A stretch of 64,000 nt of DNA from Petrolisthes cinctipes (lineage: Eukaryota; Arthropoda; Malacostraca; Decapoda; Porcellanidae). The DNA is taken from assembly GCA_033782935.1 (NCBI GenBank), contig JAWQEG010000710.1, positions 4,092,001-4,156,000 on the forward strand, written 5' to 3'. The notes beneath the pieces were generated by a model, which worked only from the letters and a program-made list of their open reading frames with translations, had not been told where the DNA came from and made no database searches. This document shows positions 21,555-36,270 of this stretch, one piece after another (positions within the stretch are counted from its first letter, which is position 1; each line of letters opens with the position of its first letter). The position numbers were made by a program, and so were the translations under genes.

Positions 21555-23080
21555 AATACTGAAAATCGATCTTTTAGGTGCACAAAAGTCGATATGTGCA
21601 TGCATCTTCAGTACCCGTTTATATCTCAAATTCAGGCTCAAAACACCCGAAAATTCAATATTTTGGGGTCCCAGAAGCAATCTGTACATGCCTACTCAGT
21701 GTTAGAGTATTTTCAAAATACAGGCCCAAAACATGCTGAAAATCGATATTTTAGATGCCCAAAGTCAATATGTGCATGTATCTTCTGTACCCGTTTATAT
21801 CTCAAATTCAGGCTCAAAACACCCGAAAATTCAATATTTTGGGGTCCCAGAAGCAATCTGTACAGTGCTAGAATATTTTCAAAATATAGGCTAAAAACAT
21901 GCTAAAAATCGATCTTTTAGGTGCCAAAAAGTCGATATCTCAAATTCAGTCCCAAAACACCCGAAAATTCGATATTTAGGGGTCCCAGAAGCGATCTGTA
22001 CATGTATACTCCGTGTTAGAGTATTTTCAAAATATATGCTCAAAACATACTAAAAATCGACATTTTAGGTGCCAAAAAATCGATATCTCAAATTCAGTCC
22101 CAAAACACCCGAAAATTCGATATTTAGAGGTCCCAGAAGGTATCTGTACATGCCTACACCGTGTTAGATTATTTTCAAAATTCAGGCCCTAAACATACTG
22201 AAAATCGATATTTTAGATGCCCAAAGTCAATATGTGCATGTATCTTCTGTACCCGTTTATATCTCAAATTCAGGCTCAAAACACCCGAAAATTCAATATT
22301 TTGGGGTCCTAGAAGCAATCTGTACATGCCTACACAGTGCTAGAATATTTTCAAAATATAGGCTAAAAACATGCTAAAAATCGACATTTTAGGTGCCAAA
22401 AAGTCGATATCTCAAATTCAGTCCCAAAACACCCGAAAATTCGTTATTTAGGGGTCCCAGAAACGATCTGTACATGCCTACTCCGTGTTAGAGTATTTTC
22501 AAAATACAGGCCAAAAACATACTGAAAATCGATCTCTTAGGTGCCCAAAAGTCGATATGTGCATGCATCTTCTGTACCCGTTTATATCTCAAATTCTGGC
22601 CCTAAACACCCGAAAATTCGATATTGTGGGGTCCCAGAAGCGATCTGTACATGCCTACTCCGTGTTAGAGTATTTTCAAAATTCAGGCCCAAAACATGCT
22701 GAAAATCGATATTTTTGGTGCCCAAAGTCAATATGTGCATGTATCTTCTGTACCCGTTTATATCTCAAATTCAGGCTCAAAACACCCGAAAATTCAATAT
22801 TTTGGGGTCCCAGAATCAATCTGTACAGTGCAAGAATATTTTCAAAATATAGGCTAAAAACATGCTAAAAATCGATCTTTTAGGTGCCAAAAAGTCGATA
22901 TCTCAAATTCAGTCCCAAAACACCCGAAAATTCGATATTTAGGGGTCCCAGAAGCGATCTGTACATGTATACTCCGTGTTAGAGTATTTTCAAAATATAT
23001 GCTCAAAACATACTGAAAATCGATCTTTTAGGTGCACAAAAGTCGATATGTGCATGCATCTTCAGTACCCGTTTATATCT
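21555..23080 (+). repeat. 1,955-bp unit, copy 2, one trimer shorter
   Basis: The offset to copy 1 is 1,955 until about 22,690 and 1,454 afterwards, so one 501-bp trimer is absent. Its monomer near 22,485-22,868 is a mosaic: the GATATTGTGGGG marker comes from one trimer of copy 1 and the TTTTTGGTGCCC second half from the next. Confidence 0.75.
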
Positions 23081-26000
23081 CAAATTCTGGCCCTAAACAC
23101 CCGAAAATTCGATATTATGGGGTCCCAGAAGCGATCTGTACATGCCTACTCCGTGTTAGAGTATTTTCAAAATTCAGGCCCAAAACATGCTAAAATCGAT
23201 ATTTTTGGTGCCCAAAGTCAATATGTGCATGTATCTTCTGTACCCGTTTATATCTCAAATTCAGGCTCAAAACACCCGAAAATTCAATATTTTGGGGTCC
23301 CAGAAGCAATCTGTACAGTGCTAGAATATTTTCAAAATATAGGCTAAAAACATGCTAAAAATCGATCTTTTAGGTGCCAAAAAGTCGATATCTCAAATTC
23401 AGTCCCAAAACACCCGAAAATTCGATATTTAGGGGTCCCAGAAGCGATCTGTACATGCCTACTCCGTGTTAGAGTATTTTCAAAATACATGCTCAAAACA
23501 TGCTAAAAATCGATCTTTTAGATGCACAAAAGTCGATATGTGCATGAATCTTCAGTACCCGTTTATATCTCAAATTCAGGCTCAAAACACCCGAAAATTC
23601 AATATTTTGGGGTCCCAGAAGCAATCTGTACATGCCTACTCAGTGTTAGAGTATTTTCAAAATAAAGGCCCAAAACATGCTGAAAATCGACATTTTAGAT
23701 GCCCAAAGTCAATATGTGCATGTATCTTCTGTACCCGTTTATATCTCAAATTCAGGCTCAAAACACCCGAAAATTCAATATTTTGGGGTCCCAGAAGCAA
23801 TCTGTACATGCCTACACAGTGCTAGAATATTTTCAAAATATAGGCTAAAAACATGCTAAAAATCGACATTTTAGGTGCCAAAAAATCGATATCTCAAATT
23901 CAGTCCCAAAACACCCGAAAATTCGATATTTAGAGGTCCCAAAAGGTATCTGTACATGCCTACTCCGTGTTAGAGTATTTTCAAAATACAGGCCAAAAAC
24001 ATACTGAAAATCGATCTTTTAGGTGCCCAAAAGTCGATATGTGCATGCATCTTCTGTACCCGTTTATACCTCAAATTTTGGCCCTAAACAACCGAAAATT
24101 CGATATTTTGGGGTCCCAGAACGATCTGTACATGCCTACTCCGTGTTAGAGTATTTTCAAAATTCAGGCCCAAAACATGCTGAAAATCGATATTTTTGGT
24201 GCCCAAAGTCAATATGTGCATGTATCTTCTGTACCCGTTTATATCTCAAATTCATGCTCAAAACACCCAAAAATTAAATATTTTGGGGTCCCAGAAGCAA
24301 TCTGTACATGCCTACTCAGTGCTAGAATATTTTCAAAATATAGGTTAAAAACATGCTAAAAATCGATCATTTAGGTGCCAAAAAGTCGATATCTCAAATT
24401 CAGTCCCAAAACACCCGAAAATTCGATATTTAGGGGTCCCAGAAGCCATCTGTACATGCCTACTCCGTGTTAGAGTATTTTCGAAATACATGCTCAAAAC
24501 ATACTGAAAATCGATCTTTTAGGTGCACAAAAGTCGATATGTGCATGCATCTTCAGTACCCGTTTATATCTCAAATTCAGGCTCAAAACACCCGAAAATT
24601 CAATATTTTGGGGTCCCAGAAGCAATCTGTACATGCTTCTTCAGTGTTAGAGTATTTTCAAAATACAGGCCCAAAACATGCTGAAAATCGATATTTTAGA
24701 TGCCCAAAGTCAATATGTGCATGTATCTTCTGTACCCGTTTATATCTCAAATTCAGGCTCAAAACACCCGAAAATTCAATATTTTGGGGTCCCAGAAGCA
24801 ATCTGTACATGCCTACACAGTGCTAGAATATTTTCAAAATATAGGCTATAAACATGCTAAAAATCGACATTTTAGGTGCCAAAAAATCGATATCTCAAAT
24901 TCAGTCCCAAAACACCCGAAAATTCGATATTTAGAGGTCCCAGAAGGTATCTGTACATGCCTACTCCGTGTTAGAGTATTTTCAAAATACAGGCCAAAAA
25001 CATACTGAAAATCGATCTCTTAGGTGCCCAAAAGTCGATATGTGCATGCATCTTCTGTACCTGTTTATATCTCAAATTCTGGCCCTAAACACCCGAAAAT
25101 TCAATATTTTGGGGTCCCAGAAGCGATCTGTACATGCCTACTCCGTGTTAGAGTATTTTCAAAATTCAGGCCCAAAACATGCTGAAAATCGATATTTTTG
25201 GTGCCCAAAGTCAATATGTGCATGTATCTTCTGTACCCGTTTATATCTCAAATTCAGGCTCAAAACACCCGAAAATTAAATATTTTGGGGTCCCAGAAGC
25301 AATCTGTACAGTGCTAGAATATTTTCAAAATATATGCTAAAAACATGCTAAAAATCGATCTTTTAGGTGCCAAAAAATCGATATCTCAAATTCAGTCCCA
25401 AAACACCCGAAAATTCGATATTTAGGGGTCCCAGAAGCGATCTGTACATGTATACTCCGTGTTAGAGTATTTTCAAAATATATGCTCAAAACATACTGAA
25501 AATCGATCTTTTAGGTGCCCAAAAGTCGATAGGTGCATGCATCTTCTGTACCCGTTTATATCTCAAATTCTGGCCCTAAACACCCGAAAATTCGATATTT
25601 TTGGGTCCCAGAAGCGATCTGTACATGCCTACTCCGTGTTAGAGTATTTTCAAAATACAGGCCAAAAACATGCTGAAAATCGATATTTTTGGTGCCCAAA
25701 GTCAATATGTGCATGTATCTTCTGTACCCGTTTATATCTCAAATTCAGGCTCAAAACACCCGAAAATTCAATATTTTAGGGTCCCAGAAGAAATCTGTAC
25801 ATGCCTACTCAGTGCTAGAATATTTTCAAAATATAGGCTAAAAACATGCTAAAAATCGATCTTTTAGGTGCCAAAAAGTCGATATCTCAAATTCAGTCCC
25901 AAAACACCCGAAAATTCGATATTTAAGGGTCCCAGAAGCGATCTGTACATGCCTACTCCGTGTTAGAGTATTTTCAAAATACATGCTCAAAACATACTGA

Positions 26001-29000
26001 AAATCGATCTTTTAGGTGCACAAAAGTCGATATGTGCATGCATCTTCAGTACCCGTTTATATCTCAAATTCAGGCTCAAAACACCCGAAAATTCAATATT
26101 TTGGGGTCCCAGAAGCAATCTGTACATGCCTACTCAGTGTTAGAGTATTTTCAAAATACAGGCCCAAAACATGATGAAAATCGAGATTTTAGATGCCCAA
26201 AGTCAATATGTGCATGTATCTTCTGTACCCGTTTATATCTCAAATTCAGGCTCAAAACACCCGAAAATTCAATATTTTGGGGTCCCAGAAGCAATCTGTA
26301 CATGCCTACACAGTGCTAGAATATTTTCAAAATTCAGGCCCAAAACATGCTGAAAATCGATATTTTTGGTGCCCAAAGTCAATATGTGCATGTATCTTCT
26401 GTACCCGTTTATATCTCAAATTCAGGCTCAAAACACCCGAAAATTCAATATTTTGGGGTCCCAGAAGCAATCTGTACATGCCTACTCAGTGCTAGAATAT
26501 TTTCAAAATATAGGCTAAAAACATGCTAAAAATCGATCTTTTAGGTGCCAAAAAGTCGATATCTCAAATTCAGTCCCAAAACACCCGAAAATTCGATATG
26601 TAGGGGTCCCAGAAGCGATCTGTACATGCCTACTCCGTGTTAGAGTATTTTCAAAATACAGGCCAAAAACATACTGAAAATAGATCTTTTAGGTGCCCAA
26701 AAGTCGATATGTGCATGCATCTTCTGTACCCATTTATATGTCAAATTCTGGCCCTAAACACCCGAAAATTCGATATTTTGGGGTCCCAGAAGCGATCTGT
26801 ACATGCCTACTCCGTGTTAGAGTATTTTCAAAATTCTGGCCCAAAACATGCTAAAAATCGATATTTTTGGTGCCCAAAGTCAATATGTGCATGTATCTTC
26901 TGTACCCGTTTATATCTCAAATTCAGGCTCAAAACACCCGAAAAATCAATATTTTGGGGTCCCTGAAGCAATCTGTACAGTGCTAGAATATTTTCAAAAT
27001 ATAGGCTAAAAACATGCTAAAAATCGATCTTTTAGGTGCCAAAAAGTCGATATCTCAAATTCAGTCCCAAAACACCCGAAAAATCGATATTTAGGGGTCC
27101 CAGAAGCGATCTGTACATGGATACTCCGTGTTAGAGTATTTTCAAAATACATGCTCAAAACATACTAAAAATCGATCTTTTAGGTGCACAAAAGTCGATA
27201 TGTGCATGCATCTTCAGTACCCGTTTATATCTCAAATTCAGGCTCAAAACACCCGAAAATTCAATATTTTGGGGTCCCAGAAGCAATCTGTACATGCCTA
27301 CTCAGTGTTAGAGTATTTCTAAAATACAGGCCCAAAACATGCTGAAAATCGATATTTTAGATGCCCAAAGTCAATATGTGCATGTATCTTCTGTACCCGT
27401 TTATATCTCAAATTCAGGCTCAAAACACCCGAAAATTCAATATTTTGGGGTCCCAGAAGCAATCTGTACATGCCTACACAGTGCTAGAATATTTTCAAAA
27501 TTCAGGCCCAAAACATGCTAAAAATCGACATTTTAGGTGCCAATAAATTGATATCTCAAATTCAGTCCCAAAACACCCGAAAATTCTATATTTAAAGGTC
27601 CCAGAAGGTATCTGTACATGCCTACTCCGTGTTAGAGTATTTTCAAAATACAGGCCAAAAACATACTGAAAATCGATCTTTCAGGTGCCCAAAAGTCGAT
27701 ATGTGCATGTATCTTCTGTACCCGTTTATATCTCAAATTCAGGCACAAAACACCCGAAAATTCAATATTTTGGGGTCCCAGAAGCAATCTGTACATGCCT
27801 ACTCAGTGCTAGAATATTTTCAAAATATAGGCTAAAAACATGCTAAAAATCGATCTTTTAGGTGCCAAAAAGTCGATATTTTCAAATTCAGTCCCAAAAC
27901 ACCCGAAAATTCGATATTTAGGGGCCCCAGAAGCGATCTGTACATGCCTACTCCGTGTTAGAGTATTTTCAAAATACATGCTCAAAACATACTGAAAATC
28001 GATCTTTTAGGTGCACAAAAGTCGATATGTGCATGCATCTTCAGTACCCGTTTATATCTCAAATTCAGGCTCAAAACACCCGAAAATTCAATATTTTGGG
28101 GTCCCAGAAGCAATCTGTACATGCCTACTAAGTGTTAGAGTATTTTCAAAATACATGCTCAAAACATACTGAAAATCGATCTTTTAGGTGCACAAAAGTC
28201 GATATGTGCATGCATCTTCAGTACCCGTTTATATCTCAAATTCATGCTCAAAACACCCGAAAATTCAATATTTTGGGGTCCCAGAAGCAATCTGTACATG
28301 CCTACTCAGTGTTAGAGTATTTTCAAAATACAGGCCCAAAACATGCTGAAAATCGATATTTTAGATGCCAAAAGTCAATATGTGCATGTATCTTCTGTAC
28401 CCGTTTATATCTCAAATTCAGGCTCAAAACACCCGAAAATTCAATATTTTGGGGTCCCATAAGCAATCTGCACATGCCTACACAGTGCTAGAATATTTTC
28501 AAAATATAGGCTAAAAACATGCTAAAAATCGACATTTTAGGTGCCAAAAAATCGATATCTCAAATTCAGTCCCAAAACACCCGAAAATTCGATATGTAGG
28601 GGTCCCAGAAGCGATGTGTACATGCCTACTCCGTGTTAGAGTATTTTCAAAATACATGCTCAAAACATACTGAAAATCGATCTTTTAGGAGCACAAAAGT
28701 CGATATGTGCATGCATCTTCAGTACCCGTTTATATCTCAAATTCAACCTCAAAACACCTGAAAATTCAATATTTTGGGGTCCCAGAAGCAATCTGTACAG
28801 TGTTAGAGTATTTTCAAAATACTGGCCCAAAACATGCTGAAAATCGATATTTTAGATGCCCAAAGTCAATATGTGCATGTATCTTCTGTACCCGTTTATA
28901 TCTCAAATTCAGGCTCAAAACACCCGAAAATTCAATATTTTGGGGTCCCAGAAGCAATCTGTACATGCCTACTCAGTGTTAGAGTATTTTCAAAATACAG

Positions 29001-29030
29001 GCCCAAAACAAGCTGAAAATCGACATTTTA
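23081..29030 (+). repeat. Heterogeneous trimer block
   Basis: About 6 kb of trimers without a long exact duplication of a neighbour. Private or rare variants include GATATTATGGGG near 23,115, ATGCTAAAATCG (1-bp deletion) near 23,190, CAGAACGATC near 24,117, TTCGAAATACATGC near 24,481, CATGATGAAAATCGAG near 26,170 and GTATTTCTAAAATAC near 27,312. Several long monomers in a row lack a short one around 26,100-26,460 and 28,800-29,110. The trimers at about 23,700-25,400 are the relatives of 56,150-57,850 (offset 32,450). Confidence 0.75.
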
Positions 29031-32000
29031 GATGCCCAAAGTCAATATGTGCATGTATCTTCTGTACCCGTTTATATCTCAAATTCAGGCTCAAAACACC
29101 CGAAAATTCAATATTTTGGGGTCCCAGAAGCAATCTGTACATGCCTACACAGTGCTAGAATATTTTCAAAATATAGGCTATAAACATGCTAAAAATCGAC
29201 ATTTTAGGTGCCAAAAAATCGATATCTCAAATTCAGTCCCAAAACACCCGAAAATTCGGTATTTAGAGGTCCCAGAAGGTATCTGTACATGCCTACTCCG
29301 TGTTAGAGTATTTTCAAAATACAGGCCAAAAACATACTGAAAATCGATCTCTTAGGTGCCCAAAAGTCGATATGTGCATGCATCTTCTGTACCCGTTTAT
29401 ATCTCAAATACTGGCCCTAAACACCCGAAAATTCGATATTTTGGGGTCCCAGAAGCGATCTGTACATGCCTACTCCGTGTTAGAGTATTTTCAAAATTCA
29501 GGCCCAAAACATGCTGAAAATCGATATTTTTGGTGCCCAAAGTCAATATGTGCATGTATCTTCTGTACCCGTTTATATCTCAAATTCAGGCTCAAAACAC
29601 CCGAAAATTAAATATTTTGGGGTCCCAGAAGCAATCTGTACAGTGCTAGAATATTTTCAAAATATAGGCTAAAAACATGCTAAAAATCGATCTTTTAGGT
29701 GCCAAAAAGTCGATATCTCAAATTCAGTCCCAAAACACCCGAAAATTCGATATTTAGGGGTCCCAGAAGCGATCTGTACATGTATACTCCGTGTTAGAGT
29801 ATTTTCAAAATATATGCTCAAAACATACTGAAAATCGATCTTTTAGGTGCACAAAAGTCGATATGTGCATGCATCTTCAGTACCCGTTTATATCTCAAAT
29901 TCTGGCCCTAAACACCCGAAAATTCGATATTATGGGGTCCCAGAAGCGATCTGTACATGCCTACTCCGTGTTAGAGTATTTTCAAAATTCAGGCCCAAAA
30001 CATGCTAAAATCGATATTTTTGGTGCCCAAAGTCAATATGTGCATGTATCTTCTGTACCCGTTTATATCTCAAATTCAGGCTCAAAACACCCGAAAATTC
30101 AATATTTTGGTCCCAGAAGCAATCTGTACAGTGCTAGAATATTTACAAAATATAGGCTAAAAACATGCTAAAAATCGATCTTATAGGTGCCAAAAAATCG
30201 ATATCTCAAATTCAGTCCCAAAACACCCGAAAATTCGATATTTAGGGGTCCCAGAAGCGATCTGTACATGCCTACTCCGTGTTAGAGTATTTTCAAAATA
30301 CATGCTCAAAACATACTAAAAATCGATCTTTTAGGTGCACAAAAGTCGATATGTGCATGCATCTTCAGTACCCGTTTATATCTCAAATTCAGGCTCAAAA
30401 CACCCGAAAATTCAATATTTTGGGGTCCCAGAAGCAATCTGTACATTTCTACTCAGTGCTAGAATATTTTCAAAATATAGGCTAAAAACATGCAAAAAAT
30501 CGATCTTTTAGGTGCCAAAAAGTCGATATCTCAAATTCAGTCCCAAAACACCCGAAAATTCGATATTTAGGGGACCCAGAAGCGATCTGTACATGCCTAC
30601 TCCGGGTTAGAGTATTTTCAAAATACAGGCCAAAAACATACTGAAAATCGATCTTTTAGGTGCCCAAAAGTCGATATGTGCATTCATCTTCTGTACCCGT
30701 TTATATCTCAAATTCTGGCCCTAAACTCCCGAAAATTAGATATTTTGGTGTCCCAGAAGCGATCTGTACATGCCTACTCCGTGTTAGAGTATTTTCAAAA
30801 TTCAGGCCCAAAACATGCTGAAAATCGATATTTTTGGTGCCCAAAGTCAATATGTGCATGTATCTTCTTTACCCGTTTATATCTCAAATTCAGGCTCAAA
30901 ACACCCGGAAATTCAATATTTTGGGGTTTCAGAAGCAATCTGTACATGCCTACACAGTGCTAGAATATTTTCAAAATATAGGCTAAAAACATGCTAAAAA
31001 TCGATCTTTTAGGTGCCAAAAAGTCGATATCTCAAATTCAGTCCCAAAACACCCGAAAATTCGATATTTAGGGGTCCCAGAAGCGATCTGTACATGGATA
31101 CTCCGTGTTAGAGTATTTTCAAAATACATGCTCAAAACATACTAAAAATCGATCTTTTAGGTGCACAAAAGTCGATATGTGCATGCATCTTCAGTACCCG
31201 TTTATATCTCAAATTCAGGCTCAAAACACCCGAAAATTCAATATTTTGGGGTCCCAGAAGCAATCTGTACATGCCTACTCAGTGTTAGAGTATTTCTAAA
31301 ATGCAGGCCCAAAACATGCTGAAAATCGATATTTTAGATGCCCAAGAGTCGATATGTGCATGTATCTTCTGTACCCGTTTATATCTCAAATTCAGGCTCA
31401 AAACACCCGAAAATTTAATATTTTGGGGTCCCAGAAGCAATCTGTACATGCCTACACAGTGCTAGAATATTTTCAAAATATAGGCTAAAAACATGCAAAA
31501 AATCGATCTTTTAGGTGCCAAAAAGTCGATATCTCAAATTCAGTCCCAAAACACCCGAAAATTCGATATTTAGGGGACCCAGAAGCGATCTGTACATGCC
31601 TACTCCGGGTTAGAGTATTTTCAAAATACAGGCCAAAAACATACTGAAAATCGATCTTTTAGGTGCCCAAAAGTCGATATGTGCATTCATCTTCTGTACC
31701 CGTTTATATCTCAAATTCTGGCCCTAAACTCCCGAAAATTAGATATTTTGGTGTCCCAGAAGCGATCTGTACATGCCTACTCCGTGTTAGAGTATTTTCA
31801 AAATTCAGGCCCAAAACATGCTGAAAATCGATATTTTTGGTGCCCAAAGTCCATATGTGCATGTATCTTCTTTACCCGTTTATATCTCAAATTCAGGCTC
31901 AAAACACCCGGAAATTCAATATTTTGGGGTTTCAGAAGCAATCTGTACATGCCTACACAGTGCTAGAATATTTTCAAAATATAGGCTAAAAACATGCTAA

Positions 32001-32650
32001 AAATCGATCTTTTAGGTGCCAAAAAGTCGATATCTCAAATTCAGTCCCAAAACACCCGAAAATTCGATATTTAGGGGTCCCAGAAGCGATCTGTACATGG
32101 ATACTCCGTGTTAGAGTATTTTCAAAATACATGCTCAAAACATACTAAAAATCGATCTTTTAGGTGCACAAAAGTCGATATGTGCATGCATCTTCAGTAC
32201 CCGTTTATATCTCAAATTCTGGCCCTAAACACCCGAAAATTCGATATTATGGGGTCCCAGAAGCGATCTGTACATGCCTACTCCGTGTTAGAGTATTTTC
32301 AAAATTCAGGCCCAAAACATGCTAAAATCGATATTTTTGGTGCCCAAAGTCAATATGTGCATGTATCTTCTGTACCCGTTTATATCTCAAATTCAGGCTC
32401 AAAACACCCGAAAATTCAATATTTTGGTCCCAGAAGCAATCTGTACAGTGCTAGAATATTTACAAAATATAGGCTAAAAACATGCTAAAAATCGATCTTA
32501 TAGGTGCCAAAAAATCGATATCTCAAATTCAGTCCCAAAACACCCGAAAATTCGATATTTAGGGGTCCCAGAAGCGATCTGTACATGCCTACTCCGTGTT
32601 AGAGTATTTTCAAAATACATGCTCAAAACATACTAAAAATCGATCTTTTA
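29031..32650 (+). repeat. 3,620-bp unit, copy 1
   Basis: The unit contains two trimers of the CTCTTAGGTGCC type, a block with ATTATGGGG and ATGCTAAAATCG, and then 1,003-bp hexamers. Shared markers at +3,620 are AAATACTGGCCC near 29,407, TTTTGGTCCCAG (2-bp deletion) near 30,107, ATATTTACAAAATATAGG near 30,139 and CTGTACATTTCTAC near 30,441. One private base is GTCCATATGTG near 31,849. Confidence 0.86.
30470..32210 (+). repeat. 1,003-bp hexamer HOR, about 1.7 copies
   Basis: Two trimers with distinct markers alternate, giving a 1,003-bp period. The markers, in order, are CATGCAAAAAATCG, AGGGGACCCAG, CTCCGGGTTAGAG, GTGCATTCATC, CTAAACTCCCG, TTAGATATTTTGGTG, CTTCTTTACCCG, ACCCGGAAATTC, GGGGTTTCAG, CATGGATACTCC, GTATTTCTAAAATGCAGG and CCCAAGAGTCG. 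All recur at +1,003. Confidence 0.84.
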
Positions 32651-35600
32651 GATGCCCAAAGTCAATATGTGCATGTATCTTCTGTACCCGTTTATATCTC
32701 AAATTCAGGCTCAAAACACCCGAAAATTCAATATTTTGGGGTCCCAGAAGCAATCTGTACATGCCTACACAGTGCTAGAATATTTTCAAAATATAGGCTA
32801 TAAACATGCTAAAAATCGACATTTTAGGTGCCAAAAAATCGATATCTCAAATTCAGTCCCAAAACACCCGAAAATTCGGTATTTAGAGGTCCCAGAAGGT
32901 ATCTGTACATGCCTACTCCGTGTTAGAGTATTTTCAAAATACAGGCCAAAAACATACTGAAAATCGATCTCTTAGGTGCCCAAAAGTCGATATGTGCATG
33001 CATCTTCTGTACCCGTTTATATCTCAAATACTGGCCCTAAACACCCGAAAATTCGATATTTTGGGGTCCCAGAAGCGATCTGTACATGCCTACTCCGTGT
33101 TAGAGTATTTTCAAAATTCAGGCCCAAAACATGCTGAAAATCGATATTTTTGGTGCCCAAAGTCAATATGTGCATGTATCTTCTGTACCCGTTTATATCT
33201 CAAATTCAGGCTCAAAACACCCGAAAATTAAATATTTTGGGGTCCCAGAAGCAATCTGTACAGTGCTAGAATATTTTCAAAATATAGGCTAAAAACATGC
33301 TAAAAATCGATCTTTTAGGTGCCAAAAAGTCGATATCTCAAATTCAGTCCCAAAACACCCGAAAATTCGATATTTAGGGGTCCCAGAAGCGATCTGTACA
33401 TGTATACTCCGTGTTAGAGTATTTTCAAAATATATGCTCAAAACATACTGAAAATCGATCTTTTAGGTGCACAAAAGTCGATATGTGCATGCATCTTCAG
33501 TACCCGTTTATATCTCAAATTCTGGCCCTAAACACCCGAAAATTCGATATTATGGGGTCCCAGAAGCGATCTGTACATGCCTACTCCGTGTTAGAGTATT
33601 TTCAAAATTCAGGCCCAAAACATGCTAAAATCGATATTTTTGGTGCCCAAAGTCAATATGTGCATGTATCTTCTGTACCCGTTTATATCTCAAATTCAGG
33701 CTCAAAACACCCGAAAATTCAATATTTTGGTCCCAGAAGCAATCTGTACAGTGCTAGAATATTTACAAAATATAGGCTAAAAACATGCTAAAAATCGATC
33801 TTATAGGTGCCAAAAAATCGATATCTCAAATTCAGTCCCAAAACACCCGAAAATTCGATATTTAGGGGTCCCAGAAGCGATCTGTACATGCCTACTCCGT
33901 GTTAGAGTATTTTCAAAATACATGCTCAAAACATACTAAAAATCGATCTTTTAGGTGCACAAAAGTCGATATGTGCATGCATCTTCAGTACCCGTTTATA
34001 TCTCAAATTCAGGCTCAAAACACCCGAAAATTCAATATTTTGGGGTCCCAGAAGCAATCTGTACATTTCTACTCAGTGCTAGAATATTTTCAAAATATAG
34101 GCTAAAAACATGCAAAAAATCGATCTTTTAGGTGCCAAAAAGTCGATATCTCAAATTCAGTCCCAAAACACCCGAAAATTCGATATTTAGGGGACCCAGA
34201 AGCGATCTGTACATGCCTACTCCGGGTTAGAGTATTTTCAAAATACAGGCCAAAAACATACTGAAAATCGATCTTTTAGGTGCCCAAAAGTCGATATGTG
34301 CATTCATCTTCTGTACCCGTTTATATCTCAAATTCTGGCCCTAAACTCCCGAAAATTAGATATTTTGGTGTCCCAGAAGCGATCTGTACATGCCTACTCC
34401 GTGTTAGAGTATTTTCAAAATTCAGGCCCAAAACATGCTGAAAATCGATATTTTTGGTGCCCAAAGTCAATATGTGCATGTATCTTCTTTACCCGTTTAT
34501 ATCTCAAATTCAGGCTCAAAACACCCGGAAATTCAATATTTTGGGGTTTCAGAAGCAATCTGTACATGCCTACACAGTGCTAGAATATTTTCAAAATATA
34601 GGCTAAAAACATGCTAAAAATCGATCTTTTAGGTGCCAAAAAGTCGATATCTCAAATTCAGTCCCAAAACACCCGAAAATTCGATATTTAGGGGTCCCAG
34701 AAGCGATCTGTACATGGATACTCCGTGTTAGAGTATTTTCAAAATACATGCTCAAAACATACTAAAAATCGATCTTTTAGGTGCACAAAAGTCGATATGT
34801 GCATGCATCTTCAGTACCCGTTTATATCTCAAATTCAGGCTCAAAACACCCGAAAATTCAATATTTTGGGGTCCCAGAAGCAATCTGTACATGCCTACTC
34901 AGTGTTAGAGTATTTCTAAAATGCAGGCCCAAAACATGCTGAAAATCGATATTTTAGATGCCCAAGAGTCGATATGTGCATGTATCTTCTGTACCCGTTT
35001 ATATCTCAAATTCAGGCTCAAAACACCCGAAAATTTAATATTTTGGGGTCCCAGAAGCAATCTGTACATGCCTACACAGTGCTAGAATATTTTCAAAATA
35101 TAGGCTAAAAACATGCAAAAAATCGATCTTTTAGGTGCCAAAAAGTCGATATCTCAAATTCAGTCCCAAAACACCCGAAAATTCGATATTTAGGGGACCC
35201 AGAAGCGATCTGTACATGCCTACTCCGGGTTAGAGTATTTTCAAAATACAGGCCAAAAACATACTGAAAATCGATCTTTTAGGTGCCCAAAAGTCGATAT
35301 GTGCATTCATCTTCTGTACCCGTTTATATCTCAAATTCTGGCCCTAAACTCCCGAAAATTAGATATTTTGGTGTCCCAGAAGCGATCTGTACATGCCTAC
35401 TCCGTGTTAGAGTATTTTCAAAATTCAGGCCCAAAACATGCTGAAAATCGATATTTTTGGTGCCCAAAGTCAATATGTGCATGTATCTTCTTTACCCGTT
35501 TATATCTCAAATTCAGGCTCAAAACAACCGGAAATTCAATATTTTGGGGTTTCAGAAGCAATCTGTACATGCCTACACAGTGCTAGAATATTTTCAAAAT

Positions 35601-36270
35601 ATAGGCTAAAAACATGCTAAAAATCGATCTTTTAGGTGCCAAAAAGTCGATATCTCAAATTCAGTCCCAAAACACCCGAAAATTCGATATTTAGGGGTCC
35701 CAGAAGCGATCTGTACATGGATACTCCGTGTTAGAGTATTTTCAAAATACATGCTCAAAACATACTAAAAATCGATCTTTTAGGTGCACAAAAGTCGATA
35801 TGTGCATGCATCTTCAGTACCCGTTTATATCTCAAATTCTGGCCCTAAACACCCGAAAATTCGATATTATGGGGTCCCAGAAGCGATCTGTACATGCCTA
35901 CTCCGTGTTAGAGTATTTTCAAAATTCAGGCCCAAAACATGCTAAAATCGATATTTTTGGTGCCCAAAGTCAATATGTGCATGTATCTTCTGTACCCGTT
36001 TATATCTCAAATTCAGGCTCAAAACACCCGAAAATTCAATATTTTGGTCCCAGAAGCAATCTGTACAGTGCTAGAATATTTACAAAATATAGACTAAAAA
36101 CATGCTAAAAATCGATCTTATAGGTGCCAAAAAATCGATATCTCAAATTCAGTCCCAAAACACCCGAAAATTCGATATTTAGGGGTCCCAGAAGCGATCT
36201 GTACATGCCTACTCCGTGTTAGAGTATTTTCAAAATACATGCTCAAAACATACTAAAAATCGATCTTTTA
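32651..36270 (+). repeat. 3,620-bp unit, copy 2
   Basis: Follows copy 1 directly. The left junction lies at TTTTAGATGCCCAAAG, where the second half of a C monomer switches to that of an A' monomer. Only a few substitutions separate it from copy 1 (for example AACAACCGGAAATTC near 35,525 and ATATAGACTAAAAAC near 36,088). Confidence 0.86.
34090..35830 (+). repeat. 1,003-bp hexamer HOR, about 1.7 copies
   Basis: Same marker order as at 30,470, carried here by the second 3,620-bp copy. The GTGCATTCATC marker falls near 34,298 and 35,301, one period apart. Confidence 0.84.
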
